Source: Dioscorea cayenensis subsp. rotundata (lineage: Eukaryota > Streptophyta > Magnoliopsida > Dioscoreales > Dioscoreaceae). From it: a stretch of 64,000 nucleotides of DNA. The DNA lies in assembly GCF_009730915.1 (NCBI RefSeq), contig NC_052477.1, forward strand, positions 3,746,611 through 3,810,610, read 5' to 3'. Under the pieces are notes generated by a model. The model was given only the letters and a program-made list of their open reading frames with translations. It did no database searches and was not told where the DNA came from. The first letter of the stretch is position 1; each line of letters begins with the position of its first letter. Below, piece by piece: positions 34,801-47,486 of this stretch. The position numbers were made by a program, and so were the translations under genes.

Positions 34801-36422
34801 CAACTGTTGATTTAAGGATGCATGTAGAATTGTTATCGACAAATGTCTCAAGTAGATTGATTCTCACATGTATATATATATATATAATTTTTTTTTTCAA
34901 AAGATGTGATCATGTTCTCCTCAATCATGATAAAATTTCTTTCTTTTAAGATATAATTTCTTTTTCAACAGAATTGACTTGAAGTTTTTTTTTCAAGCAT
35001 ATCAGTTTCAATAAATCCAGAACATACCTACGTATATTATAATATATATTACAATATTATATATATATATATATAAAGAAAGAGTGAAGAAGAAGGAGAA
35101 AATATATATATTATTAAAAGTAGAAGGATAACGATGGCCGCCATCTGAATATAATATCTCAAAACTAACTGCCCAACAAAACAAGCAAAAATCAATGCAT
35201 CATCAATGTTTCTCACTTTGTTTCTTGTTTCTTGTTTCCACCTTCCTCCTTCCTCCATCTTCCTTCCTTGATTTAGTATGGCATTTAGTATTTACTTATT
35301 TTTACATATATAACCTATGCAAATTAAAACCAAGAATTATCAATGTACTCACACACACACACATTTGTGTGCATGACTATTTGGGATTTATATGTAGCAT
35401 ATTAGATTCCTTTATGGAAACAAATTTTTATTTTTTTAAATATTACAGATTTATAAATATGATAGTTATATAAATAAATATTTTTATAAAAGAAACTTTA
35501 TTATATAAATTGTCATAATTCAAAATGTCAAAACACTAATCATCTTTCTAAAAAAAACATGTTGGTATAATACTTCTCTTGGTGAGTAGAGGTCAAGGAT
35601 TAGAGTGAACCTTACAGTAATGTGAATTTTTTTATATTTATAAAAAATAATGTTATATATAAAAGTTAAAATGATTAAAAAATATAAATAAATAAATAAG
35701 TTTTTATCTACTGATAACTTTTATTAAATTATAACAAATTATAATAAATAGTTAATTGGACTAGAGGTCAGATAAGTGAAAAAAAACCTCACCTCCTAAT
35801 ATCTATATATATATATATATATATATGATGACGATGCATGATAAAATAAATGGAGTTCCTTGTTGACTTAAATTCATTTATATTCGATTCACATTATTCA
35901 AATTCATATAAAATTATATGAATTTCATATTCATAGGTCAAAATATAATGGCCAGCCACTAACTATGCTAGAAGTGTCAAATGTTGACATATGCTCCTGT
36001 ATCTGACTTGAATCTTATTAATTTCATAAATAAAGTTGACTAATATGACTTAGTTAATTAATTTAATTTATTATTTATATCATAAATATAATTAAATTAT
36101 TTTGACCAAGTATTTCATGTGAATTATAAATTTGTGAAGAGTGTTCATATTTTATTGAAAGAGGTGGGGTCAAATTTTAGCTCACATAGAATAAGGATAT
36201 AACCTCAAGAGAAATTAGATGGAATCTATTTCATGTATCAATAAGGTTATGTTTTAGAAATAATTATAATTTTTAAATTTGATAAATTACAAACACCAAG
36301 AATGGAGATATTTATATGAATAGCTATAGATCCCTTTTTTTTTGTTTAATTTTTTGGATGAAATATGAGAATAACCACCAAACTATATTTTTTTTCCTTT
36401 ATTTGAGTTGACCATATTCAAT
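31840..36422. other. AT-rich intergenic DNA
   Basis: No gene is recognised in this 4.6-kb stretch. Contents include (ATT)n at 32656-32674, a GC-normal patch at 33180-33360, a tandem duplication at 34635-34817, an (AT)n tract at 35058-35074, and a possible signal-peptide-like frame starting at 35195. All other open frames are low-complexity or hydrophobic by base composition. Confidence 0.5.
34635..34817. repeat. Tandem duplication of about 130 bp
   Basis: CACACCAATGGATGATCTAC plus AATTGTTGGATTCAAATCC at about 34635-34680 recurs as CACATCAATAAATGATTTAC plus AGTTGTTGGATTCAAATCC at about 34764-34810. Each is followed by AACNGTTGAT. A related GGATTTCAATCCAA patch lies near 38884. Its nature is unknown. 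Confidence 0.65.
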
Positions 36423-36427
36423 GTTTT

Positions 36428-37899
36428 TGATGGTTCTGGTGGGGGTGTGATGTGCTAAGTTCACTCAAAAACTCACTCAAGGATTAAACACATACACACA
36501 ATCAAAACAAGAGAAAGGAGATAAACAAATTGGTAACCCAGTTCGGCACAACCTTGCCTACATTTGGGGGCCAGGCCCAGAGAAATAATCCACTAAAACA
36601 GGTATAAGAATAATGAGTACAACACTCTCTCACTTTCACAATACAAAGAACATCCTCTCAAGATTGCCCGATGGCCACACACTCAACTCTCACCAAAAAG
36701 TTTCTCACTGGTTGGCTCATGCTAAATCTTCGAGCTGGATCTCTTATATAGGCCCTTTCTGGCGTCTAATCTGATTACCTCTTTTTAGAAATTCTCCATG
36801 GCTTTCTAACTTGGACATCTTCCAGTTAGATGTTACAACACCGATTGCATGACATGACCCACCTTCTCGAACATGGCGAGTTTTTAGCGGGTTTACGCTC
36901 GAATACGCCACCTTGACCTCCCGATTCCCTTGATTCGCCTCTTAGCGAGTTGACTCGACCGAGCTCCTCACGCTGCGGTGCTTCCTTCCGCATGTCACTT
37001 CAGAAGGTCTCCCTTTCCCGACGGACGTGCCCACCAAGGCACACGCGACCATCTCACCAAAGATATCCACTGAAGATCTCCCGATCTTCTTTCCAAACTT
37101 GGCCCAAGTTTGGTCTTCCCAAATAATCTTCGTTTGACTCATGGGAATGTTGTTACTAAACTTGATCTCATCTTCATCCAAGTTTAGTCTCCAATATCTT
37201 CAAGCATGATTTTCAATCACCCATGCTTGGATCTCCAGATCTCTAATCATATCTCATGCAATCTTCAATCAATCTCCTCACATGACTAGTCTCCATGAAT
37301 AGTTCCGCCCATAGATAGCTCTTGGATCTTCTTTGAAATTGAGTTTGCTAAATATGGTCTTAATAATCTCCTTGGCATGTCTTCTTACCTTATTTATTTT
37401 GTGTCTTCAAATAGCTTCACACCAAACTAAATCTTGTGTTTTCTAATAGCTTCATACTAAGTTTAACTTGTGTCTTCTAATAGCTTCATACAATCTTCAT
37501 GATCTTGAATACTTGCCAATGATAGAATATTCCTCTCTCTTCAAATAGATCTTTCTAAAAAGGAGTTCTATTAAAGATATGAATTGTCATCCCAGATCTT
37601 ACCAAAGATAGACAATCATACCTAAAATAAAACTTACCTTTCTTGAAGAGATCCTTTAGTCTCGATGCACTTTTTTAAAATAGTTGAACATCACATGATT
37701 CCATTGAGAGAAATATCTACTGAATAAATTCTCCACCTTGATCTTCATAATCCTTGAAGCTTCATTAATATTTCTCCACATCATCATCATCATAGTCACA
37801 TTTTCCTTTGATGAGACATCACATGCCACGTCACCATCCTCTTGCCATGTCACACCTTGGCTTGTCATATAATGCTAATCCACGTCATCAGACTTAACA
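36428..37899 (-). mobile_element. Solo LTR (1472 bp) with 5-bp target duplication
   Basis: The segment begins TGATGGTTCTGG and ends GACTTAACA, so it is bounded by TG...CA. It is flanked by the direct repeat GTTTT at 36423-36427 and 37900-37904. Read on the minus strand it starts TGTTAAGTCTGATGACGTGG, has a TATATAAG box at 36752-36759, and ends in CATCA. No internal retrotransposon coding region or second LTR adjoins it, so it is best read as a solo LTR left by LTR-LTR recombination. The family (copia or gypsy) cannot be decided without the internal region. Short open frames inside are not genes. Confidence 0.85.
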
Positions 37900-37904
37900 G
37901 TTTT

Positions 37905-38497
37905 ACCTAAAGGTTTGTTTGTATTCGTGGTATAGCCCTGAAAATTATTTTCTCAACATATTTACAAAATAATAAAAGTTAAAAAATAATGTTTATTTAT
38001 AATTTTTTGTAAATCATTATTGCTTAGTTATATATTTCTTGGAGGCCAAAAATCAATTAATTTTTTAAATTATTATTTATTTACTTTTTATTTTATAAAG
38101 CAAAAATAATAATAATACCTATTTATATAATTTATAAGTTAATTTTAAACTATAAAAGTATATAACTAAATTAATAAATATTTTGTGGGGGTATATAATA
38201 AATATGTTTTTTTTATGATAGTATATTAGAAATCATTGATTTATTTTATTTTATTTTTTATAAATATGTTGATAAGCCAAGAATTTTCAACTTTTGAGGT
38301 GGCAGTTATTTGAATTTCAACCGAACCACTTTAACTTTTTTGGTCTATAAGTATTGAATTTTTTATTTAAGATAACTGTATCCTATTAAAAAGACATGTT
38401 TAAATCTCACCTCACACAATCTATGCAATTCATTGAGACGTGGTTTGTCCATGTTTGATTGACAAAAAAAATGAAAAAATTATTCTCCTCTCCTCTC

Positions 38498-38533
<36 letters not shown>

Positions 38534-39872
38534 TATACATCAACTATGGACGTTAATAAAATATCTGTAGTTGATAAAAAGGAAGAGATAGAGAGAGAGA
38601 GACAAAGACAAATGGGTTTGTGAACCGTGCCAAAAACTTGTCCTAGGTTAACAAATGGGTGGGTGGGCGTTGTGTTGTTTTTTATTTTGTCTCTTAAAAG
38701 TATTAGTAGAAATTGGTATGGACTACAGAGATTGATTGAGTTACTATTACGATTATGATCCGAAAGTTCAGATCAAAATACTGTGTTGCCACCTTTTGCT
38801 GTGCAACAACTCATAATCACAATAATACTATTTATCTGCACTGTAAAGTTTGGATGAGAATTGTAGAATGAATTTCAAACTATTGGATTTCAATCCAATG
38901 GTTCAACACTAACGTTCGTAGATACAAAATCTATGAATGTTCTTAGAGGACGCAATCTATATATATAACAAAATCTCTATAAAATAATACTCTTGTGACC
39001 ATGAAAGATTATTATTTTAATAAATAAATATTTATTAATTTAGACAGAGTTTTTATAGTTTATACAATCAAGAAAACAAAGGCAAATACAAATATAGAAA
39101 CCAATTATATGTAATCCATGCACACATAAGGCATAACTTGTGGTGGGATTTTCTATTTTTTTTACAAAAATTTAAAATTAAAAAAGTGGCCATAGTTCCC
39201 ATAAAAATTTTGTCAGAAATTATTGTATTAAAACAAAAAAATAATTATAATTATAATAAATCTTGGACAGTGAATATTTTAAACTTCTATATAAATCATT
39301 AGTATACCTTGAATATAATTTTTAATTTAATAAATGGAAAATTAAATATAATGTAAAATGTTTAGTATATTTGAATATAAATAGAAGGACTCTAAAATCT
39401 TCAATTTTATGAATTTTGTATTGTACCGTTTCGATATATTTAATAAATTATTAATTTATTTTTTTTATTGGATTGTAGAGGGTTTTAAACAAATTATTAT
39501 TTTATGTATTTAGTAAAATTACTAATTTAGCACATTGACAATATTGAAGGACAGAAAAATATTATTTTAAAAAATTATTAATTTATTAAATATTTTTTTA
39601 TAAAGATTTTATTTATATATAATTCTTTTAGATTTTTTTTTTCTGAGATAGATAATTAAGCTACTTAAAAAAAGAGAAGCATGCACAAGCATCGGTGAGC
39701 AAGTGAGAATTGAGAACACCATATACGTGGTTGTGGACTATCTGCACGTAACCACTACTCATATTTTTCAAAAATGTGCTTTTACTCGTGATTTCAACTC
39801 TCGTCACTTACGGAAAACACACAAACCTACTATGTTTTTTGAAAATAGATATTAATTAATATCTATATATAG

Positions 39873-39906
<34 letters not shown>

Positions 39907-41275
39907 GCACTCTCACAGAGAAGTTGTTCTTTTTTTTTTCTTTTTTTTTAATTTTTTTTGGGTGTCAAAAGAGCTTCAGGAGCTAATTGTATGTAAAGAA
40001 TGAGAAACAGGGAATACAAAAGAAAGTTCTTGTTAATGTTCATGCATCCAAAGGGCAAAGGAAAGGACGCTTCTTCACAGCTGTGCATCCCAAATGCCAT
40101 CGCTTATAAATATTATTGTTTTTGTACGCACCTCTTCCTTTCCTTGCATGCATTCATACCTTTACTTCTTTTTTTTATTTATTTCATATTATTAAAAAAA
40201 TATAGGTATAATATATATATATATATATATCAATCATCATGCCTGCATTATATATTTATATATATATATTAAGATTTTTTTGGGGGGATGTATATCTAAC
40301 CTACCAACATGACAGCCAAACTTGTTTAGTGTTATTATTATATTGCATTAAGCTTTATTATTTATTTCATTATTGACTTAAGTCTTAGAAGGATTTTGCT
40401 GTCATGAGTTACTCTGTTATTTTCTTTTCTTTTGTGTAGTTATATATTCATCATTTTAAAGTTATGCTAATATATCATTTTTGTTGTTTTGTAAAGTGGC
40501 AATTTTTTTAAAAAGTGGAATATTTTGAGTATTTTGGTTGCTTAAAATTTTTTTGAAAATTTTTTTTTGTGTAAGTTATAATTTTTTTAAAATTTATTAA
40601 AAAGTTTTAATTAATTTTAAATTCATATTATACTATGAAATTAATTTGATAATTTTAAACTCTTTTGCTAGAATTCAACTAACAATTCAAAAGTTCATTC
40701 ATTTCATTAGCTGATTTTTTTTTTAATATTTTGAAGTAAATTTTTAAAATTTTGTAGTTTGAAAATATTAGTTGTTTGAATTTTGAAAAAATTGGATTGT
40801 ATAATAAAAGGAAAACCATATATATGCTATATAGTGTCTGATGTTATATCCATGATTTTTTTTTATAAATATAGATAAATCACAAAATTTATTAAAAAAA
40901 AATAGAAACAATCAAATCATATTAATAGCTGTTGATTTTATTACAACAAAACATTAATTATTTTACATATATAAACCAATGAAATAATTACCATAAATTT
41001 AGATTTTTTTTTTTCTTTCACCGTTAATTTTTGGGAATTATTTTAATAATAAAAATAAAATTAGTTTTATAATCAAGAGGTTTATTTTTAATAAAAAAAG
41101 GTCAATTCTTCTAATTTCATTAAAACTTCTTCAATTTTTCATATTTTTTTAATTTTTTTTTAAATCATTTAATTTTTAATTAAAATCATAAGACAAAATT
41201 GCCTGTCATAAAATTATCTATAATTGATGCACTTCTATACCAATTTATTTCTTATTTTATTTTTTATTAACTTCG
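37905..41275. other. AT-rich intergenic DNA
   Basis: No gene is recognised. The stretch has long A/T runs, (AT)n tracts at 38504-38530, 39870-39902 and 40211-40230, and a GA-rich patch at 38580-38615. The frame at 40000-40272 is hydrophobic through base composition and is not called. Confidence 0.5.
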
Positions 41276-42159
41276 TTAAAAAAAGTGGAAATTGCCAAAA
41301 AAAATCCTACAACTTTGCCAAATTGCCAAACAAACCCCCATAGTTTCGGAATACCCAAAAAAACCCCTTCTTTTTCAACTCCATGATTTTGAAACCCCCA
41401 AAGTACGTAGCTGGCATTAAAGCGGAGTGTATTTAAAATTTTATGGACGAAAAATGCCCTTGCACGGGAAGTCGTGGTGCGCTCCATTTCGCGGTGTGAG
41501 AGGAAGTGGGTGGGTTTTTCTTAGGCATTCTGAGTTGCTTGTCTTCTCTCAACTCGCGACTCAGTCAACTCGCGTCTCCGACTCTTCTCTTCCCACCGGA
41601 CTCTTCCCTTTCCACCGGCGTCTCGAAGAAGTCTCGTGCAAGTATTCGAGCATTTCGATACGCTGCGGTCTAAGGTATTCATTATGGTTTTTGTTAACTA
41701 TTACATTACGAAGAGACATTTTTTTCGGTTTTTGGTTTGTGATTTTTGTTTTTTTGTTGGAAGACATTGAAGCTTTCGAGGGGATTAATCTGTGGGGTTT
41801 TTGTTAGTGCGGGGAGATGTCTCGGCTAGGGTTTTTGTTTTGTTTTACATTTTTAGATCCATGTATACTGATCGAAATGGTTTTCGATTGTTGTGCTTTG
41901 TGTAATGTTTATAATCTACGTTTACCCGCTTTCGGTTGATATGGTTGCGATTGTAAAAATGAGGGTCTCCGTTTAAACAATGAGCTTTCTACCGTTTAAG
42001 TTAGTTCGTCTCCGTTTAATTATTTGTATCTCTGTTTAATAGTATACGTCATTTGCTTAAAAAAATGATATCGGTGTTTAAGAGCGAGTGTTTACTCGTT
42101 TAACAAATTATATTTCCGCTTAACAATGTCTTTGTTATTGTCGCGAGGGCTTGTGATTA

Positions 42160-43610
42160 TGGCGGTCGATCTAGTTAATGGGCGATGCTACTTGACAGCC
42201 GGTAGTAGAGGCCGAGTGGGCTGAATGAAAGTTCACATGATCCCTCGACATCTGGGAGATCATCCAGAAGGACACCGCTCACGGCATTCATCGAGTTGGA
42301 GTCGTATACCAAGAGCGGGCCCTTCTTGACTCTCTGTGCGGAGATACGATAGCCGTACCAATAAATTCGGGATCGGGAAAGCATCGCGACTTTCGAGGGC
42401 CCCGAAGATGTGCGATCGTTCTTGGCTGCGTTGCGATGGGGAGGCGATCGTGTTTGAGAAGAAGAAAACACGATCAACTTTTCGAAGAGGTATTTATCGA
42501 AGACGTCACGAGAGACGCAGAGACTCCATCGGGAGCACTCTTGACGACTCGTTGGACAGAGGGTAGAAGAGGAGAATTTTGCCAAACTACTGATGGTGTA
42601 CCTCACGGGTACAATCCTCTTCCCAAATACCTCTTTGCTCGGTTCCTAAGCCCGGATCGTTGATTATGTCGATGATCTCACGGAATGGGGCGCTACTGAC
42701 GGGGCATGGCGGCGCATGAAGTGGCTTATAGAGGACGTACATGCAGCCGCTACCCGAGTCGCAATCTAGATGCTGCGGGGAAGAAGACCAACACGGGTAT
42801 GTTAAGGGTTCGCGGTGGCGCTTAACATCCTGGTTTCTAGGGGGTGACCGGAGCCGGGAAGAAAGTCCGTTCTAGCAAGATCCCAAGGATCTTTGTCTAC
42901 GGTGAAAATACTTACGGAAGCAAGCAACGATAGAGACGAGTTTGTCGTCTCTCGAAGGAAAAGAGGTAATAATTCAAAAATATTTTGTTTAACTGTAGAC
43001 GTTAACGTTTAACCATATCATTTACCGTTTAACTTTATTCATCTATCGTTTAACATTATAACTTACCGTTTAACTTTGTTCGACTACCGTTTAAACTTTT
43101 TAGTTTAATGTTTAATTTGTTTGTTTCTTTGTTTAACACAATAGGTTATAACGTTTAAATATACTGAGTTACATGTGTAAATATAGTTTTAATTGTTTAA
43201 ACTAAATAATTTCGCTAAGATTGTTTGTTTTTACACATGCTAGTTTCCGAGATGGTTCCGGTGAATCGTCGATGAAGAAGTATTTGTTTGGGCGACCGTC
43301 GGTCGGGATGCTATTGCTCCGGGAACCGCTTGCTTTCAAAGGCGAGATGAGGAGGCAACCTCTTCCTTGCGCGCTGGACGCCGTTCTCCTGCTTCCAGGC
43401 CAAAACGCATTCGTCGAGGCCGGAGAAGCCCTCCCCGACCCCGCCCGACCGTGGCTTCCCCGACCGTGTCGACCCCGAACGTGGCGGCTCCCTGCCGCTA
43501 AGCGAGGATGTCGACCGCAACTCTCATGCGAGGCTTGCAGTTTTGATGACCGAGTTCCCTCGGCTTGTCGCTCGGGTGGAGGCATTGGAAGGCCGTTCAC
43601 AGTCACAATC
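42160..43610 (+). pseudogene. Truncated DUF1985-like Ulp1-gene 5' half (MULE B)
   Basis: Blocks parallel MULE C: TRSPPHRN-type shadows aside, the plus strand carries the HLGDHPEGHRSRHSSSW-equivalent region, YQERALLDSL (in shifted frame near 42310-42340), the RPEDVR(S)FLAALRWGGDRV-type region at 42395-42450, and FPNT-like codons. An intron of 278 bases at 42966-43243 has a GTTTAA array. After it come a repeated Thr-Pro-Val-Ala linker (GACCGTGGCTTCCCCGACCG at about 43448) and an EFPRLVARVEALEGRS-like helix (43548-43600). The gene then stops being recognisable; no C48 domain follows. Confidence 0.6.
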
Positions 43611-44279
43611 GGGGTTTAAATATCAATGTAATTGTTTAAACTCCGTTTCTTTGTAAAAGCGAACCGAGGGGAGTGTCATGCAAGCGGGTCATAGTCATTG
43701 TATAGGTGTAAATATCATTCTGTTTCGTTTTGAGGTTCGTTCTTGTTGGATGATATTGTGAGTCCATGAGGTACATTATCGGGTAGGGTTACTGTTTCAT
43801 TTTTCATTTTCATTATCGGCTAATATCAACATTCATTTTAACTGTATAATGATAACTTTTGCCCTTTAACTTTTGTTTTCTCTGTTTAAGTTTAGGTTTC
43901 TCTGTTTAAATTTAATATTTTTCAGTTTTAAAAATATCCTTATTATTTAATAATATCAATGTAATTACAACAAAAATATACTTAATATTTTTCTCGTTTA
44001 AAAATATCCTTATTACTTAATAATCTCTTATATAGTGTAATGTAATGTTCCGATTTTTTTATGTGCACCGGGAGTGGAAAGCGCTTGGGGAACCGAGCGT
44101 GTATTAGTGACAGCATGGGGAACCGCTAGCATCATCCCGTTAGTACATTTTAAGCGGATACAAATTTATTTTAAACGATAAAAAAATAACTAGTTAAAGC
44201 AGAGAATAAAAATATTTAAAAGCGTAAGAGATATATTTAAATATAAAGTTCAATATTTAAACAATAATAAGAAGTATAT

Positions 44280-45330
44280 ACACATACGCCTAGTCGAATG
44301 CATTCATTCCACGATCCGCGATTGTGACCGAAGCGTGGCGATGGCTACTAGCGCTAACTTGCGGACCTCGGGACGCTTCTGACTCGATCCTCTTTCGTCC
44401 TAGGACACCCTGAGTTGCCTTCTACATCGCGCGATCGCATAAAGCGTAGTTCGCGATTTTCATCCATCGGCTGTCGTTGTCCCAGTATGGGGAATATAGC
44501 TTCCTTATACGCCATTTTTGAAGTCGAGCTTCCTTCCACGAGTCGCCTAGGTGTTTCTCGTTCTTGATGAATTTGAAGTCGAAAATTCCTTTCGATTTGC
44601 AAAAATTCCTAAGTCGTCTCGAAATGTTCAGCGCCTTCAAAACATTGTCCAATATCCAGCGACAACACTTCAGTTTGATCGGATGAGGAAGGAAGGCACG
44701 CACACCCTCGAGCTCGCCATGATGTGGAGCGAGCGATGCGATGAATTCGACCTCGCCAACACTTTAGTTTAAAGCGAACAGCGATCAATATTTAAGCGGA
44801 GACACAAAAAATATTTAAAGCGATAAACATAAATCTTAAAGCGTTAAAACAAAAAGTTAAATAATAAGTTAATAAGTTAATCGGAGACGATAGTGTTTAA
44901 ATGGAAACTTGATAAATGTAGCGAGTGGCAGGGGATAATAAACAATAATTAACTTCTACAACTATATAAACATAAGCGAGAAGAAACTTACAACGAGAAG
45001 AACTCGTTTTCGGTGAGGATACGATGCCACATCATACATCTCGACAACAAGATCAACAATGGAACATTTGAAGATGGAGCTGCACGTGACACATCGCTGC
45101 TGGAAAGTCAACCTCGTTTTATATGAGACATACTGGTTTTATGTCCATCGGGTGTGATAAACTTCACCGACACGGGAAATATCGAGACCCCATCGCTCAC
45201 ATATTTCAAATGCTAACATCGATTCCCAAGAATCGTGCAGTGAACATTAGCACTCGTCCCTCCCCGTTTGATGTCTAGCAATAGCGACAAAACTCTCATA
45301 ATTTAATCGGAAGAGCTAAAATTGAATACA
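44280..45330 (-). pseudogene. mudrA-type gene remnants (MULE B)
   Basis: On the minus strand, 44510-44700 reads ILDNVLKALNISRRLRNFCK then SKGIFDFKFIKNEKHL, the N-terminal region of the transposase. 44354-44520 carries the C-terminal part (YKEAIFPILGQRQPMDENRE and then a basic stretch). The junction near 44515-44530 joins sequence corresponding to about 21240 and 22730 of MULE A, which removes the whole catalytic core. The 5' end near 45295 matches those of MULE A, with a GAAGAAGAAGAA leader at 45330-45380. Confidence 0.65.
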
Positions 45331-45657
45331 CCAAATGAGAAGAAGAAGAAGAAGAACAAGAAGAAGAACAAGAAGAACAAGATATGAGCCTTCTAAACTT
45401 TGTTTGAGAAAAAGCAGCGGGAGGCAAAAAAATTGAAAAACTATCGTAAAAGAAAGTTATGATTAGGTAGCATTTTTCCCACTGCGAGCGCAAAAAAAGA
45501 AATTTACATATCGTGGGATCCCACTTCAACTTACTTGGCGGGGGTTAAAAGGAATGTAAAATATAGCAGATGGTCACGGGGTGTGCAAAAGTTAGAGGGG
45601 GTTTTTGGGAAGTTTTGAAAATTACGAGGGGTGAACAGTAATTTTCCCTTAAAAAAA

Positions 45658-46799
45658 TATTACATGTAGCTTGACACATTGGCACTAACCTCAATGATTG
45701 GGGTTATTTTTGTTTTTGGCCAGACAGTTGATAAATTTGACAATGCTTTTATAATATTTAAATATTAATGAAATTATTAAGATGTTAAAAAGAAAAAATT
45801 AAAAGGTAATATACTGAAAAGTAAATTAAAAAAGCTTCGAAGAATTTTTCTATGGCAGCTGCCATAGTTGCCTACCTTTATCACAAGTTCGATGCGTTTA
45901 GTAGGAAGGCGAAGGACTATTAATTAATGTGAAGTTTCTTGTGAGACAATGAGTTATGGGGTAGCCAAGGATATCTGTTTCTTAACACCATATATCCATA
46001 TGGAGATACATCCACTAAAGCATTGGGCTCTGTTTTTTAGATTGTTGAAAAAAAAAATAATTTATAAAAAAATGACTCTAAAATATTTAAAAAATATCGA
46101 GTTCATGTCTTATTGAATGTAGTGGCAATAATAAGTTTTTAATTGTGGATATTTGTTGCCCAAATTATGTCGCTGGGTGAGGATTTATGGGTTAAATGAT
46201 CAATTTCTGATCTATACATACACCCTAATAAATATATATATAGTGTTTGTCATTGTTTTTTTAATAAGTTTTTAGAAAGTAATAAATAATTTTATTTTTT
46301 ATTTTATATTATTAAAATCATTACTTTTAAAAGCTCTTTTTTTTCGTTTTTGGATGGTATGACAGGCCAAATAATTACTTTTCAGTCCTTACGAAGAACT
46401 ATTCATTCTCCCTAGGGCAAGCTCACCCTACTATATATATATATATATATGGTAAAAAAAACTTGGAAATAAAATAAAATAATAAAATTAAACTTAAAAA
46501 GATATTTTAGAAAAAAAAAAAATACAGCAGCTTGGTGGCTACCAATAAAAACTAACGGTGCTGAGCTGGCACACGTTAGGCAGCCTCCATCACCATTTCG
46601 AGCAGGGTTCCCCCAGGATGACATTATCCACATATACCCCTCATTTTTCATTAAATTATCAAGTTTGTCAAAAAACACCCTCCATTTTCCCTTTATTTAC
46701 ATCCACACCCTTCCTTCATTGCTCACTATATATACTATATAGAGCTTCACCGTTTGTTATCTCTTGTATAACCTCCAAAAGCCTCTCGTGAACAACACG
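45658..46799. other. Intergenic DNA and FAF-like promoter
   Basis: AT-rich to about 46540, with (AT)n at 46430-46450. 46550-46800 is more balanced and holds the promoter of the FAF-like gene: a TATA-type element (CACTATATATACTATATAGA, about 46723-46742) some 60 bases before the start codon. Confidence 0.55.
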
Positions 46800-47486
46800 A
46801 TGATGACCATTCGCAAGACCGTACACACCTTGCTTGGATTTCCCGATCCCGAGGCATTCCCGATCAATCCTCACCGTCAACGTACCATCCCCTCAGATGC
46901 CGCCGGCCTCCGCGCCCTCGCCGGCGAGATTCCGAAGCCCCGTCACGTGGTTGCCTCCTCTGCCGTTGGACCTATCCCGAAACCCACGGTCCTGATCGAT
47001 CCCGGGCCCTCCGGCGCCGGCGGAGGGCTCGGGCTCTGTACCGAATGCTTAGGGTTCGAGAGCCTCGACGTCGGCAGCGGCGGTGGCGAGATCGGAGTGG
47101 AGAAGGTTGAGAGGAGCGCAGGGGAAAGGCCACGTCGGAGGGTGGTGGCGGCTGCGGCGGAGCAGGTGTTTCCGCCGCCGTTGGCATCGCTGGCCGGGAA
47201 GGATGGAAGGCGGAGCTCGTTCTTGAAGGCGGTGAGGATGGACGGTAGGATTTTGTTGACCGAGGTGACGATCGAACGGCCGGAGATCATGCGCGCCTCC
47301 CGCCGCGATGGACGGCTGAGATTGCATCTGGTGGGAAGTTATGATCACGAGGAGGATGAAGCGGGGGTGAGTTGGGAGTGGGGAAGAGTGACGAGGAGTG
47401 AAGGGGTGACGTGTCAGAAAGCGGTGAGCGGTAACCATAACCATATCCCACAGTGGTGGAATCACCGCTTCGTTGCCACCGCGTAG
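46800..47486 (+). CDS. FAF-like (FANTASTIC FOUR family) protein
   Basis: A single-exon frame of 228 aa starts MMTIRKTVHTLLGFPDPEAF. Features of FAF/FAF-like proteins are GLGLCTECLGFESLDVG (about 77-92) and the FAF domain at about 123-178: FPPPLASLAGKD, then VRMDGRILLTEV and RASRRDGRLRLHLV. FAF proteins influence shoot meristem size through the WUSCHEL-CLAVATA pathway in Arabidopsis; the FAF-like branch is less studied. The region between is Gly/Arg/Glu-rich, and the C-terminal end is His/Trp-rich (NHNHIPQWWNHRF). The first ATG is used; the upstream TTG codon is not needed. The gene is GC-rich (many CpG), unlike its flanks, and intact. Minus-strand frames over it are shadows. Confidence 0.85.
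   Translation: MMTIRKTVHTLLGFPDPEAFPINPHRQRTIPSDAAGLRALAGEIPKPRHVVASSAVGPIPKPTVLIDPGPSGAGGGLGLCTECLGFESLDVGSGGGEIGVEKVERSAGERPRRRVVAAAAEQVFPPPLASLAGKDGRRSSFLKAVRMDGRILLTEVTIERPEIMRASRRDGRLRLHLVGSYDHEEDEAGVSWEWGRVTRSEGVTCQKAVSGNHNHIPQWWNHRFVATA

Larger units (their letters stand above)
41285..45648 (+). mobile_element. MULE B: internally deleted Mutator-like element
   Basis: A perfect 9-bp target duplication, TTAAAAAAA, lies at 41276-41284 and 45649-45657. The left end is GTGGAAATTGCCAAAAAAAA; the right end reverse complement is GGGAAAATTACTGTTCACCC followed by CTCGTAATTTTC. The left 2.3 kb match the 5' half of the Ulp1 gene of A and C. The right 1.6 kb match the two ends of the mudrA-type gene. 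The transposase catalytic core and the C48 protease domain are missing, so the element cannot move without help from a full copy. Length is 4.36 kb versus 9.35 kb for A. Confidence 0.9.

Noticed and set aside
36942..37181. 79-aa frame in the solo LTR
   Set aside because: It lies within an LTR with defined ends, and no domain is seen.
43202..43619. 132-134-aa frames on both strands in MULE B
   Set aside because: The minus frame is a shadow. The plus frame is a mixture of frames of the Ulp1-gene linker, already described as a pseudogene.
46943..47465. Minus-strand frames over the FAF-like gene
   Set aside because: They are Arg/Pro-rich shadows of a GC-rich coding exon.
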